DNA of 9,601 nucleotides from Gammaproteobacteria bacterium RIFCSPHIGHO2_12_FULL_37_34 (lineage in GTDB: Bacteria; Pseudomonadota; Gammaproteobacteria; DSM-16500), in contig MGXW01000018.1 of NCBI GenBank assembly GCA_001801495.1, forward strand, positions 1-9,601, given 5' to 3'. The translations under genes and the position numbers were made by a program. Below, piece after piece: positions 1 through 6,398 of the stretch (positions are counted from its first letter, which is position 1; each line of letters starts with the position of its first letter). The notes under the pieces were generated by a model, which did no database searches, was not told the DNA's origin, and saw only the letters and a program-made list of their open reading frames with translations.

Positions 1-157
1 ATGTGATAAAGATAATCAAGAAAATTTTAAATTGCATCAGCATAGGATCCTTTGTTAAAGTGCAACAAGTATCAAAAAGGTTGCCCATTATGATCTAAAA
101 ATTCATACCATTTCAAGAACAGTTTGGGAGAAGATACACATTTTTTGTAACAGCCAG
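1..157. other. Left-edge region without a callable gene
   Basis: This AT-rich stretch lies downstream of the toxin gene. On the plus strand one frame is open from the edge to a TAA at 96-98, and after that stop it continues open to a TAA at 159-161. The encoded peptides resemble nothing I recognise, and there is no ribosome binding site or convincing start. It could be the tail of a decayed gene or simple intergenic DNA. I see no clear terminator hairpin for the toxin operon here. Confidence 0.5.
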
Positions 158-430
158 CTAAATATTTTTCTTATAAACTTCTTTACGATGTTTGACGCGA
201 AGAACTACGACTATTAATACTTTATCGTGAATGCTGCAAATAAGCCTGTAATCACCGACACGATAACGCCAAAAGGATTGCATATTGCCTTTTAAGGCTT
301 CTCCAAATTGTCTAGGATTAACGCTTTTCATTAATTTCAAAAGGAATTTATCAATCTGGTTTTGAGCTGATTTCTCTAAGCTAGCAAATTCTTTTTTAGC
401 TTTTTTGTCAAAATCAATCGTCCAAGCCAA
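158..430 (-). CDS. RelE/StbE-family toxin of a type II toxin-antitoxin system
   Basis: The 90-residue protein has the layout of RelE-type mRNA interferases, which enter the ribosomal A site and cleave mRNA when the antitoxin is degraded. The start MAWTIDFD, the basic helical part (residues 9-36), the core LKGNMQSFWRYRVGDYRLIC (46-65) and the end LRVKHRKEVY (77-86) all follow the family pattern. Arg55, Arg57 and Arg62 plus the terminal HRKEVY carry the basic and aromatic residues typical of the active surface. The start is TTG at 430, chosen because family members begin with this M-x-W strand; an AAGGAAAGAG stretch lies just upstream. It overlaps the antitoxin gene by 17 bases, so translation is probably coupled and the toxin is made after the antitoxin. 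The exact cleavage activity is inferred from the family. Confidence 0.9.
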   Translation of the reverse strand: MAWTIDFDKKAKKEFASLEKSAQNQIDKFLLKLMKSVNPRQFGEALKGNMQSFWRYRVGDYRLICSIHDKVLIVVVLRVKHRKEVYKKNI

Positions 431-626
431 GCTCTTTCCTTACTCTTTCATAGGGTATGCGAGGGTTGTTTTCTTCTAAGCGAGCAACCGCCAATAGGTA
501 ATCTTCACGATCTTCTAAAAATTGCTCTAATGCCTTTCGGATATAGTAGCTTTTAGAGCGATGCGTTTCGCTAGCAACCTTTTCTAGCTGCATTTCCAGT
601 TCTTTGGGCAATCTTACTGCTATCAT
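414..626 (-). CDS. Ribbon-helix-helix antitoxin (RelB/DinJ-like) of the toxin-antitoxin pair
   Basis: The 70-residue protein starts MIAVRLPKEL, the typical DNA-binding beta strand of MetJ/Arc ribbon-helix-helix repressors. Two helices follow (about residues 8-21 and 24-40, with THRSKSYYIRKAL at the turn). The acidic C-terminal part (41-70, ending KELGLDD) would wrap around and inhibit the toxin. A longer reading frame extends upstream to 692, but its extra 22 residues are unlike the family. ATG at 626 starts directly at the beta strand and has a weak CAGG ribosome binding site about 8 bases upstream. It is the first gene of the pair, overlapping the toxin start by 17 bases. As in other such systems, the dimer, alone or with toxin, should repress its own promoter (see the palindrome at 646-656). 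Confidence 0.9.
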   Translation of the reverse strand: MIAVRLPKELEMQLEKVASETHRSKSYYIRKALEQFLEDREDYLLAVARLEENNPRIPYERVRKELGLDD

Positions 627-645
627 AAATAACCTGTTTCGTAAT

Positions 646-656
646 TTGTAATACAA
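646..656. promoter_or_regulatory. Palindromic operator candidate for the antitoxin
   Basis: The 11-base sequence TTGTAATACAA is a perfect palindrome of two 5-base arms around one central base. It lies between the -10 hexamer and the antitoxin start, over the expected transcription start. That is where ribbon-helix-helix antitoxins bind for autorepression. The binding itself is inferred. Confidence 0.45.
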
Positions 657-664
657 GTATAACA
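656..664 (-). promoter_or_regulatory. Extended -10 promoter of the toxin-antitoxin operon
   Basis: On the minus strand this reads TGTTATACT, a full extended -10 (TGn followed by TATACT, one base from TATAAT). The hexamer at a 17-base -35 spacing (TCGCTT) is poor, which an extended -10 can compensate. Transcription would start near 649 and give a leader of about 23 bases before the antitoxin ATG. Confidence 0.5.
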
Positions 665-746
665 CTAAACAGAAAAAGAAGCGACTCCACAAGAATTTCT
701 CTCCGGCATTAATATCCTGCTGACAAAAATGCAGATTTAGAAAAAA

Positions 747-793
747 CTATCCACAGATATTGTGCATAACTCTGTGAATAAGCTATCGAAAAC
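747..793 (+). repeat. 47-base DnaA-box cluster, copy 1
   Basis: This copy matches the one at 1024-1070 in 42 of 47 bases with no gaps. It contains three DnaA-box-like 9-mers. CTATCCACA (747-755, plus strand) is one base from the best E. coli box. On the minus strand TTATGCACA (769-761) and TTATTCACA (781-773) both fit the relaxed consensus TTATNCACA. The two reverse boxes are 12 bases apart and face the forward one. The tail GCTATCGAAAAC (782-793) is identical in both copies and is not explained by DnaA binding. Confidence 0.7.
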
Positions 794-865
794 TGCTTTA
801 AACATAGTAATCAATATAATAAAATGAAAAGTTTAAAAAATGAACATAAGTAAAAATTGTATTTT

Positions 866-878
866 AATCAAAAACTTA
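866..878 (+). promoter_or_regulatory. IHF-like site in unit 1
   Basis: AATCAAAAACTTA fits the IHF consensus WATCAANNNNTTR at every defined position. It lies 73 bases after the first DnaA-box cluster. Such matches arise by chance in AT-rich DNA, but the equivalent place in unit 2 (1144-1156), exactly 278 bases on, holds a one-mismatch version. Confidence 0.4.
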
Positions 879-947
879 TTTGTAATAAGCGTAATAAAAA
901 CATGAATATTAGGCGGCTTTTTAAAAAAGACAACGGTTTTCTCAATA

Positions 948-962
948 TGTGAACAAATATTA
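948..962 (+). repeat. 15-base direct repeat, copy 1
   Basis: TGTGAACAAATATTA recurs exactly at 1226-1240. Its first nine bases read TTGTTCACA on the minus strand, one base from the relaxed DnaA-box consensus TTATNCACA. It may therefore be a weak fourth box of the unit. Confidence 0.55.
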
Positions 963-1023
963 GATTGGGTATGATTACCATCATGGCTTAGACGATACTC
1001 ATGTTATATTAAATTCCAGCGCG

Positions 1024-1070
1024 CTATCCACAGATTCTGTGGATAATTCTGTGAGTAAGCTATCGAAAAC
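1024..1070 (+). repeat. 47-base DnaA-box cluster, copy 2
   Basis: This is the second copy of the block. It has CTATCCACA (1024-1032, plus strand), a perfect TTATCCACA on the minus strand (1046-1038), and TTACTCACA on the minus strand (1058-1050), which is one base off the relaxed consensus. The first two boxes form a perfect inverted repeat: TATCCACAGA (1025-1034), one centre base, and TCTGTGGATA (1036-1045). The spacing of all three boxes is the same as in copy 1. Confidence 0.7.
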
Positions 1071-1143
1071 CAGGTAGCCAATTCTTACCTCACTGCGACC
1101 AAGTTGCATACTGTAATAAACGAGATTTGGTATTTTATTTATT

Positions 1144-1156
1144 AATCATATGGTTA
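1144..1156 (+). promoter_or_regulatory. IHF-like site in unit 2 (one mismatch)
   Basis: AATCATATGGTTA differs from WATCAANNNNTTR only at the sixth base. It lies 278 bases from the unit 1 site, so it is the same element by position. Binding is inferred only. Confidence 0.3.
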
Positions 1157-1225
1157 AAATCAATAATGGTTATAACTACTTTAATATTTCATTTCCAAAA
1201 TGGAACTAAAATAATCATTTGATGC

Positions 1226-1240
1226 TGTGAACAAATATTA
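1226..1240 (+). repeat. 15-base direct repeat, copy 2
   Basis: This is an exact copy of 948-962, displaced by 278 bases, in the second tandem unit. It sits in the loop of an 11-base inverted repeat (AATCATTTGAT at 1213-1223, ATCAAATGATT at 1266-1276). Confidence 0.55.
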
Positions 1241-1302
1241 CCTTGTGCTTTTAAAGTAAAAAGATATCAAATGATTGCTAAGAGGTTCAGTTAAAATAAT
1301 TT

Positions 1303-3339
1303 TTAACTTAATTCATCGCCATAAAACCTTTTTAAAGAACGAAGCAAGCGCGAAGCAGGCGATAATCTTGCAAAAGAGGATTGCATATCATTCGTCCATA
1401 CACCTGTTTTCAAATTAATTAAAATTGGCATACGATAATCTGCGTTTTGCGGATAGAGCGCAAGCATCCACTCATCATCAATAATTGCATATTGTTTACT
1501 CTTGATGATTTTTTGATTCATCTCCTCCTTCACAATTAAATGTAAAGTATTTGGATCAATTGAAAAAATGTTAATCCCTTCTAACAAAACCTGATGGGTA
1601 TTTGGAAAAACCGTACGAATAGCAGGTGGCGAAAAATCACTTTCAAGAAAAACAGGAAGATGTTTCAACGAAACTTCATGTTTTCCATTAATAACGCCCG
1701 CTAATGATTGACCGCTTGATGCAATGGATGGTATACCCAAAAAATATAAAATGGTTGGTTTAACATCTAGTAATGAAACGATATGAGATATTACTTTTTC
1801 TGATTGCAATCCCATTCCATATAATTTAATGGCTAACACACTATGATATTGTGATAATCCAAGCACATCGGTACCATGGCCAGCCGATTGATTAACCGCT
1901 TCATTATCACTCTTAGGATAAAATTGTGGGATACTCATCCTATGCGCGTTGGAAGTTAAAAATAATTCTTTTTCCGTAATACGATCGCCTGTAAATTCTA
2001 ATGCCTCCCCATGATCTGATAACAACACCACTATTGCTCGTTGCAACAAACCATATTGCTGCAGCATGAAAAAAAATGAACCTAATTGTTGATCTACTCG
2101 TTCTATACTTTTTTGATAACGCCAAACCACCTGACCGCTCTCTTCCGGCAAATCAGCCCATAGATAGGGATAATGCGGCAAACAAAAATGAACCGCTAAA
2201 AAAAGAGGGGTTTTATTTGATTCAGCTAATACAGGATAAAGCAAATTTAAAAATGAATCGGGTTGATACGTAACATAAGCCGCACGATTTCCATAGCTAT
2301 ATGGAAACAACCACCTCCCTAATGCTGTATTGACTAATAAATTCGAAAATGGAAAATCATTAATCGTACCAAATAAAAAATCACTTAACCCTACTGTTGG
2401 CGTGATCATACGATCAAAACCAAAATTTGTTCCGATATTACTAAAACGAGTTTCATCTGTTGCAAATAATGTTGTATAACCTTGGTTTTTTAAAATTTTT
2501 GGGAGCGTATAAGTTAAATCAGCAAATTGAAGCTGCGCTAAATTGGTACGAATTCCAACTTCTTTAGGATAGCGTCCGGTGAGGATGCTAGTCCAAGACG
2601 GAAAGGTTCTTGCTAAGGGTGTCACCGCCTGACTAAATACCGTCGCATGATTTAAAAAAGAATCCATAAAAGGTGTTTTAATTTCACGCCCAAAAAAACC
2701 TAAGAAATCAGGTCGTAGAGCATCTACCCCTACCACAATTATGTGAGGACGTTCATTGCTAGCAACTATTCCTTTTTGCTTCTCTTCCCAAAAGTAAAAT
2801 GAGTTATAAATCAAAATTAAAGTAATGATTGAACTTATAACAAGCCATAACCGATGTGTATATAAAACCCAAGATAATAACGTTAATAAAATAAGAAAAA
2901 AATCGACTCCTAAGAAAACAATCAATAACCCTTTAGCAACAAAAGAATTAAATAAAAAAAACTGTAACAATTCGGAAAATTTAGAATGAGGGTAATAAAT
3001 ATCATTGGCTAGTAATATAGTAAATAAACCACATAGCCAAATCCCAATACTTAGATATAGATCAGCAATAATTGGTCGAGATAATAATCTTAGAATGCTC
3101 AAACTAATTACCCAAACTAATACGCAATAAACAAAATGAATGGATAATTGTATCAATATAAATAATGCGATCTGCGGCAAGAAAACAACAGGGAGTTGTA
3201 AACCACCTGAAACAGATGAGCTTTCCGCTAAAAAATCTCGATAGTTTTGAATAAAAAAACTAACTTCTAATAATAGAAAAAATCCGGTTAGAATCAGAAG
3301 ATAATAAAATATTTCTCGTGAACTTGATTTGATAACCAT
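1303..3339 (-). CDS. Membrane-anchored sulfatase-like hydrolase/transferase (alkaline phosphatase superfamily)
   Basis: The 678-residue protein has an N-terminal membrane part with about five hydrophobic segments (roughly 10-31, 51-86, 91-111, 124-160 and 163-183), then a sulfatase-fold domain from residue 198 that should lie in the periplasm. Metal-site motifs are visible: VGVDALRPD (Asp206), LLSDHGEAL (Asp442, His443) and AGHGTD (His488). The nucleophile motif is TFPSWTSILTG (245-255). It has Thr245 where true sulfatases have the Cys or Ser that becomes formylglycine. Thr is the nucleophile of LtaS-type phosphoglycerol and EptA-type phosphoethanolamine transferases, which also have five membrane helices. 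A phospho-group transferase or hydrolase acting on the envelope is therefore as likely as a sulfatase. The substrate is unknown. It is the last gene of the nagZ operon, starting 6 bases after the fadE stop. Confidence 0.8.
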   Translation of the reverse strand: MVIKSSSREIFYYLLILTGFFLLLEVSFFIQNYRDFLAESSSVSGGLQLPVVFLPQIALFILIQLSIHFVYCVLVWVISLSILRLLSRPIIADLYLSIGIWLCGLFTILLANDIYYPHSKFSELLQFFLFNSFVAKGLLIVFLGVDFFLILLTLLSWVLYTHRLWLVISSIITLILIYNSFYFWEEKQKGIVASNERPHIIVVGVDALRPDFLGFFGREIKTPFMDSFLNHATVFSQAVTPLARTFPSWTSILTGRYPKEVGIRTNLAQLQFADLTYTLPKILKNQGYTTLFATDETRFSNIGTNFGFDRMITPTVGLSDFLFGTINDFPFSNLLVNTALGRWLFPYSYGNRAAYVTYQPDSFLNLLYPVLAESNKTPLFLAVHFCLPHYPYLWADLPEESGQVVWRYQKSIERVDQQLGSFFFMLQQYGLLQRAIVVLLSDHGEALEFTGDRITEKELFLTSNAHRMSIPQFYPKSDNEAVNQSAGHGTDVLGLSQYHSVLAIKLYGMGLQSEKVISHIVSLLDVKPTILYFLGIPSIASSGQSLAGVINGKHEVSLKHLPVFLESDFSPPAIRTVFPNTHQVLLEGINIFSIDPNTLHLIVKEEMNQKIIKSKQYAIIDDEWMLALYPQNADYRMPILINLKTGVWTNDMQSSFARLSPASRLLRSLKRFYGDELS

Positions 3340-3345
3340 GGGCGT

Positions 3346-5847
3346 TTAACCATGTGTGCCATCTGGGTCTGCATATAGTCCTTGTTGGGTGGCAATCAGT
3401 ACATTTCTTGCTAAATCCTCCGTATTGAAATCATCCACTGCAATTACTTTTTGTCGCGCTTCTTCCGCCTGCGTGAACATATCAAATTGTTCTATAGTAA
3501 TTATATTTTTTTTCAATGCGGCTTGAGCTTGCTCAAATAAGGTATATCCCATAATTGCACCATCATGTTTTGCTGTTTTAATTAATTTTTCAATAGGTTC
3601 AGCTGCAATCGTTTTAATTAATGCGTCTTCAAGATCAGTAAGAATATTTTCTTTACCCGGTGAAAGAAATGCGCCAGCAGATAAACGCGCTCTGGTAAGC
3701 GTTGGTGCCATTAATAATTGAGAAATTTTATGATTCAATCTATCGCTTGGTTTAGTAAAATGTTGCCCCAAGGGAAAAATAAAAACACGAAGTAGATAAG
3801 CTAACCAACGATTAGGAAAATTATGCATGATATCATTGAATCGTTCTTGAATCTCAAATAAACAATATTCACAAGCATAGGATACGAGAGGAAGATCATC
3901 CTGTTGCTCGCCTTGATCGTGATAATGTTTAATGACAGCCGACAAAAGATATAAAAAACTTAATATATCGCCCAGTCGAGCAGAGATACTCTCTTTTCGT
4001 TTGAGTTGGCTACCTAACACTAACATTGAACAATCAGCCAATAACGCAAACGCAGAACAAAATCGTGTGGCATGCTGAAGATAACGTTTGTGTTTAATCG
4101 CAGGTGTGTAAACAACATAACTACCCGTCACCGCAAGCACTATACTGCGCACCACATTACTGATGCCAAAAGCAATATGTTTCATCACTGCTTTATCAAA
4201 AGCAACCAAAGCCGCAGCATGATCTTGCAATTGCGCTGCTTCTAGTTCTGCCAATACATAGGGGTGGCAGCGCATCGCACCCTGCCCAAAAATAATCATG
4301 TTGCGAGTCAGAATATTGGCGCCTTCAACAGTAATTGCAATCGGGCATGATTCAAAACCTCTGCCTAAATAATTTTTAGGGCCTAAACATATTCCTTTTC
4401 CGCCATGAATATCCATGCCATCACAAGCCATTTTGCGTCCTAGTTCAGTGACATGATATTTCACAATCGCTGAGGCAACCGCTGGTTTCTCACCAGCATC
4501 AATACTACTCACAGTAAATGTTCGTGCAGCATCTGCTAAATAAGAATAAGCACCAATTCGAGCAAGCGCTTCTTCCACTCCTTCAAAACGACCAATCGGT
4601 AAATTAAATTGCTTTCGAATGCGCGCATAAGCCCCTGTCGCAAAAGACAATATTTTTGAGCCACCTACAGTGCTTGCAGGTAAAGTAATAGCTCGGCCTG
4701 TTGCCAAACACTCCATCAACATATGCCAACCCTTGCCTGCTTGTTTTTCTCCACCAATAATCCACGATACTGGAATAAAAACATTCTTGCCTTGAATGGG
4801 TCCATTTTGAAAAGGTGTATTCACTGGAAAATGACGACGACCAATGGTAATACCTTTTGTATGGCGAGGAATTAAAGCACACGTGATACCAATATCTTCT
4901 TTTTTATCCCAAAGCAAATGATCAGGATCATACAACTTAAATGCTAATCCAATCACTGTAGCAATGGGTGCAAGCGTAATATAACGCTTATTCCAATTCA
5001 ACCGTATACCTAATGTTTTGATTCCCTCATGCATATCCCAGCAAACAATGCCATAATCAGTCATTGCACTTGCATCAGAACCTGCATCAGGAGAAGTGAG
5101 CGCAAAACAAGGAATTTCTTCGCCACGTGCAAGCTTCGGTAAATAATAATTTTTTTGTTCTTCTGTCCCATAATGAAGCAATAATTCAGCTGGGCCCAAT
5201 GAATTAGGTACAGCGATGGTTGTTGATACAGTAACACTCAAGCCGCTAATTTTTACAATGATTTGTGAGTGCGCATAAGCAGAAAATTGCTTACCCCCAT
5301 ACTGCTTAGGAATAATTAAACCAAAAAACCCTTGCTCTTTAATGAACTTCCACATTTCCTCAGGTAAATCTGCTCGATTATGGGTAATGTCCCAATCATT
5401 AATCATGCGACATAATGTTTCAACTGGACCATCAAGAAAAGCTTGTTCTTCTGCTGTTAATGTTGAAACAGGATAAGCTATTAGTTTATGCCAATTAGGA
5501 TGGCCACGAAACAAGTCGCCTTCCCATGTTACTGTTCCCGAATGAATAGCTTCACGTTCTGTTTTAGACATCGTAGGCATCACTTTACAATACCAATGGA
5601 ATAAAAATTGACTAATTAAACGTCTACGCCATATTGCCACATTGAATAAGCATGCTAATGCCAAAAAAACAATCCCAGTTAGAGTGATGCCAGTAGTCAC
5701 CCCTTGAAATGCAACAGTGAAAATAAGCAGCAAGCCAAAGGTAAGTGTCCAGATCACTAAAGAGGTTTCATGATAAGCAAGTACAATAAATACAAATAAA
5801 AATGCTGCAAAAGCAACCATAGTCAATCCCGTGTTATAAAAACTCAT
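3346..5847 (-). CDS. fadE: FadE-type acyl-CoA dehydrogenase, membrane-anchored
   Basis: This 833-residue enzyme should catalyse the first, FAD-dependent step of fatty-acid beta-oxidation (acyl-CoA to trans-2-enoyl-CoA). Its length is close to E. coli FadE (814) and unlike the usual short dehydrogenases. Three hydrophobic segments lie in the first 70 residues, then the acyl-CoA dehydrogenase core (about 125-540). Recognisable stretches are ALTSPDAGSDASAM, GGKGICLGP and AITVEGANILTRNMIIFGQG. The Glu of TVEGANILTR (residue 508) is in the family's conserved, likely catalytic stretch. The remaining 290 residues match the FadE-specific C-terminal domain. A TTG two codons upstream (5853) is possible, but ATG at 5847 overlaps the preceding stop as ATGA and is preferred. 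It is third in the operon, coupled to the phosphoribosyltransferase gene. Confidence 0.92.
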   Translation of the reverse strand: MSFYNTGLTMVAFAAFLFVFIVLAYHETSLVIWTLTFGLLLIFTVAFQGVTTGITLTGIVFLALACLFNVAIWRRRLISQFLFHWYCKVMPTMSKTEREAIHSGTVTWEGDLFRGHPNWHKLIAYPVSTLTAEEQAFLDGPVETLCRMINDWDITHNRADLPEEMWKFIKEQGFFGLIIPKQYGGKQFSAYAHSQIIVKISGLSVTVSTTIAVPNSLGPAELLLHYGTEEQKNYYLPKLARGEEIPCFALTSPDAGSDASAMTDYGIVCWDMHEGIKTLGIRLNWNKRYITLAPIATVIGLAFKLYDPDHLLWDKKEDIGITCALIPRHTKGITIGRRHFPVNTPFQNGPIQGKNVFIPVSWIIGGEKQAGKGWHMLMECLATGRAITLPASTVGGSKILSFATGAYARIRKQFNLPIGRFEGVEEALARIGAYSYLADAARTFTVSSIDAGEKPAVASAIVKYHVTELGRKMACDGMDIHGGKGICLGPKNYLGRGFESCPIAITVEGANILTRNMIIFGQGAMRCHPYVLAELEAAQLQDHAAALVAFDKAVMKHIAFGISNVVRSIVLAVTGSYVVYTPAIKHKRYLQHATRFCSAFALLADCSMLVLGSQLKRKESISARLGDILSFLYLLSAVIKHYHDQGEQQDDLPLVSYACEYCLFEIQERFNDIMHNFPNRWLAYLLRVFIFPLGQHFTKPSDRLNHKISQLLMAPTLTRARLSAGAFLSPGKENILTDLEDALIKTIAAEPIEKLIKTAKHDGAIMGYTLFEQAQAALKKNIITIEQFDMFTQAEEARQKVIAVDDFNTEDLARNVLIATQQGLYADPDGTHG

Positions 5848-6398
5848 TCGCAAACAGCATATATCCCAGGAGCATTTCGCAAATACTCTTCATAATCCAA
5901 ACCAAAACCAAACAAATACTTATCTTCCGTTCTCACCCCAACAAAATCAGGCTCAAAATGCACACCCGTTTCACGATGACGATTTTTACTAACAAGCACC
6001 GCTGAATAAACTGCTTTAGCCTGCGCTTGCTTGCAATAATCTATAATGGAAGCAAGTGTCAATCCACCATCCATTATATCATCAATAATAACAACCGTAC
6101 GATGCTGTAACTCTTCACGCGGTTCAACTAACCAGTGTAAATCACCTCCTCTCGTGCTCCCTTGATAACGGGTCACATGAATGTAATCCAATTCAAGAGG
6201 AAAATGAAGCCTGGTTATCAAATGGCCAACGACAACCAAGGCGCCTTTCATCACACAGAGTAGCAAAGGATTATCATTGGCCAAACGCTCTGTCATTTCA
6301 TGCGCCATTTTATCTAAGGCTTGATTAACTGCAGTAAAATTATAAAGACATTCGGCTTGCTCTTGTATGCGTATCATATCTGGTTTATTGTTTTTCAT
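5844..6398 (-). CDS. hpt: Hypoxanthine-guanine phosphoribosyltransferase
   Basis: The 184-residue type I phosphoribosyltransferase should salvage hypoxanthine and guanine to IMP and GMP using PRPP. The PRPP-binding motif is VVIIDDIMDGGLTLA (102-116), with Asp110 in the place of the catalytic base. CVMKGA (48-53) is the first binding loop, and EPDFVG (149-154) gives the purine-stacking and metal-binding region. The end FGLDYEEYLRNAPGIYAV is typical of this proteobacterial subgroup. The motif ends DGG, where classical enzymes have DTG. Its ATG overlaps the nagZ stop as ATGA, with AAGAGAG about five bases upstream as ribosome binding site, and its own stop overlaps the fadE start. The symbol hpt is used by function; xanthine preference cannot be judged. 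Confidence 0.9.
   Translation of the reverse strand: MKNNKPDMIRIQEQAECLYNFTAVNQALDKMAHEMTERLANDNPLLLCVMKGALVVVGHLITRLHFPLELDYIHVTRYQGSTRGGDLHWLVEPREELQHRTVVIIDDIMDGGLTLASIIDYCKQAQAKAVYSAVLVSKNRHRETGVHFEPDFVGVRTEDKYLFGFGLDYEEYLRNAPGIYAVCE

Larger units (their letters stand above)
693..1302. other. Gene-free AT-rich region: two diverged tandem units with DnaA-box-like clusters
   Basis: No credible coding frame exists on either strand between the toxin-antitoxin operon and the sulfatase-like gene. Positions 747-1023 and 1024-about 1301 look like two diverged copies of one unit of about 278 bases. The leading 47-base block is repeated at offset 277. An IHF-like site, the segment 883-910 (20 of 28 bases shared with 1161-1188) and a 15-base block are all repeated at offset 278. 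The remainder of the two units has diverged. The stretch 815-905 is very rich in A and T and could be an unwinding segment. The content fits a DnaA/IHF-bound regulatory locus or a replication origin remnant better than an ordinary spacer. Confidence 0.6.

Noticed and set aside
627..692. N-terminal extension of the antitoxin to 692
   Set aside because: The 22 added residues are hydrophobic and lie over the predicted promoter and operator; the ribbon-helix-helix strand begins at the ATG at 626.
1213..1276. 11-base inverted repeat (AATCATTTGAT / ATCAAATGATT) as terminator of the operon
   Set aside because: The loop is 42 bases and no T-run follows on the minus strand, so it is not a credible intrinsic terminator; it may be chance in AT-rich DNA.
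693..1302. Integron attC array or CRISPR array
   Set aside because: Only two units are present, they lack attC core sites, and the repeats and spacers do not have CRISPR sizes or regularity.
1290..1307. GTTAAAA / TTTTAAC inverted repeat over the sulfatase-like gene stop
   Set aside because: The short A/T arms are expected by chance in this composition.
1940..2273. Small open frames on both strands inside the sulfatase-like gene
   Set aside because: They overlap a complete conserved gene in another frame, resemble no known protein and have no initiation signals.
4604..4882. 92-codon open frame inside fadE
   Set aside because: It is a shadow of the fadE coding sequence, rich in Cys, Ser and aromatic residues as expected for an off-frame reading.
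5848..5853. TTG start for fadE at 5853
   Set aside because: The ATG at 5847 forms an ATGA overlap with the hpt stop, like the nagZ-hpt junction, and is the stronger start codon.
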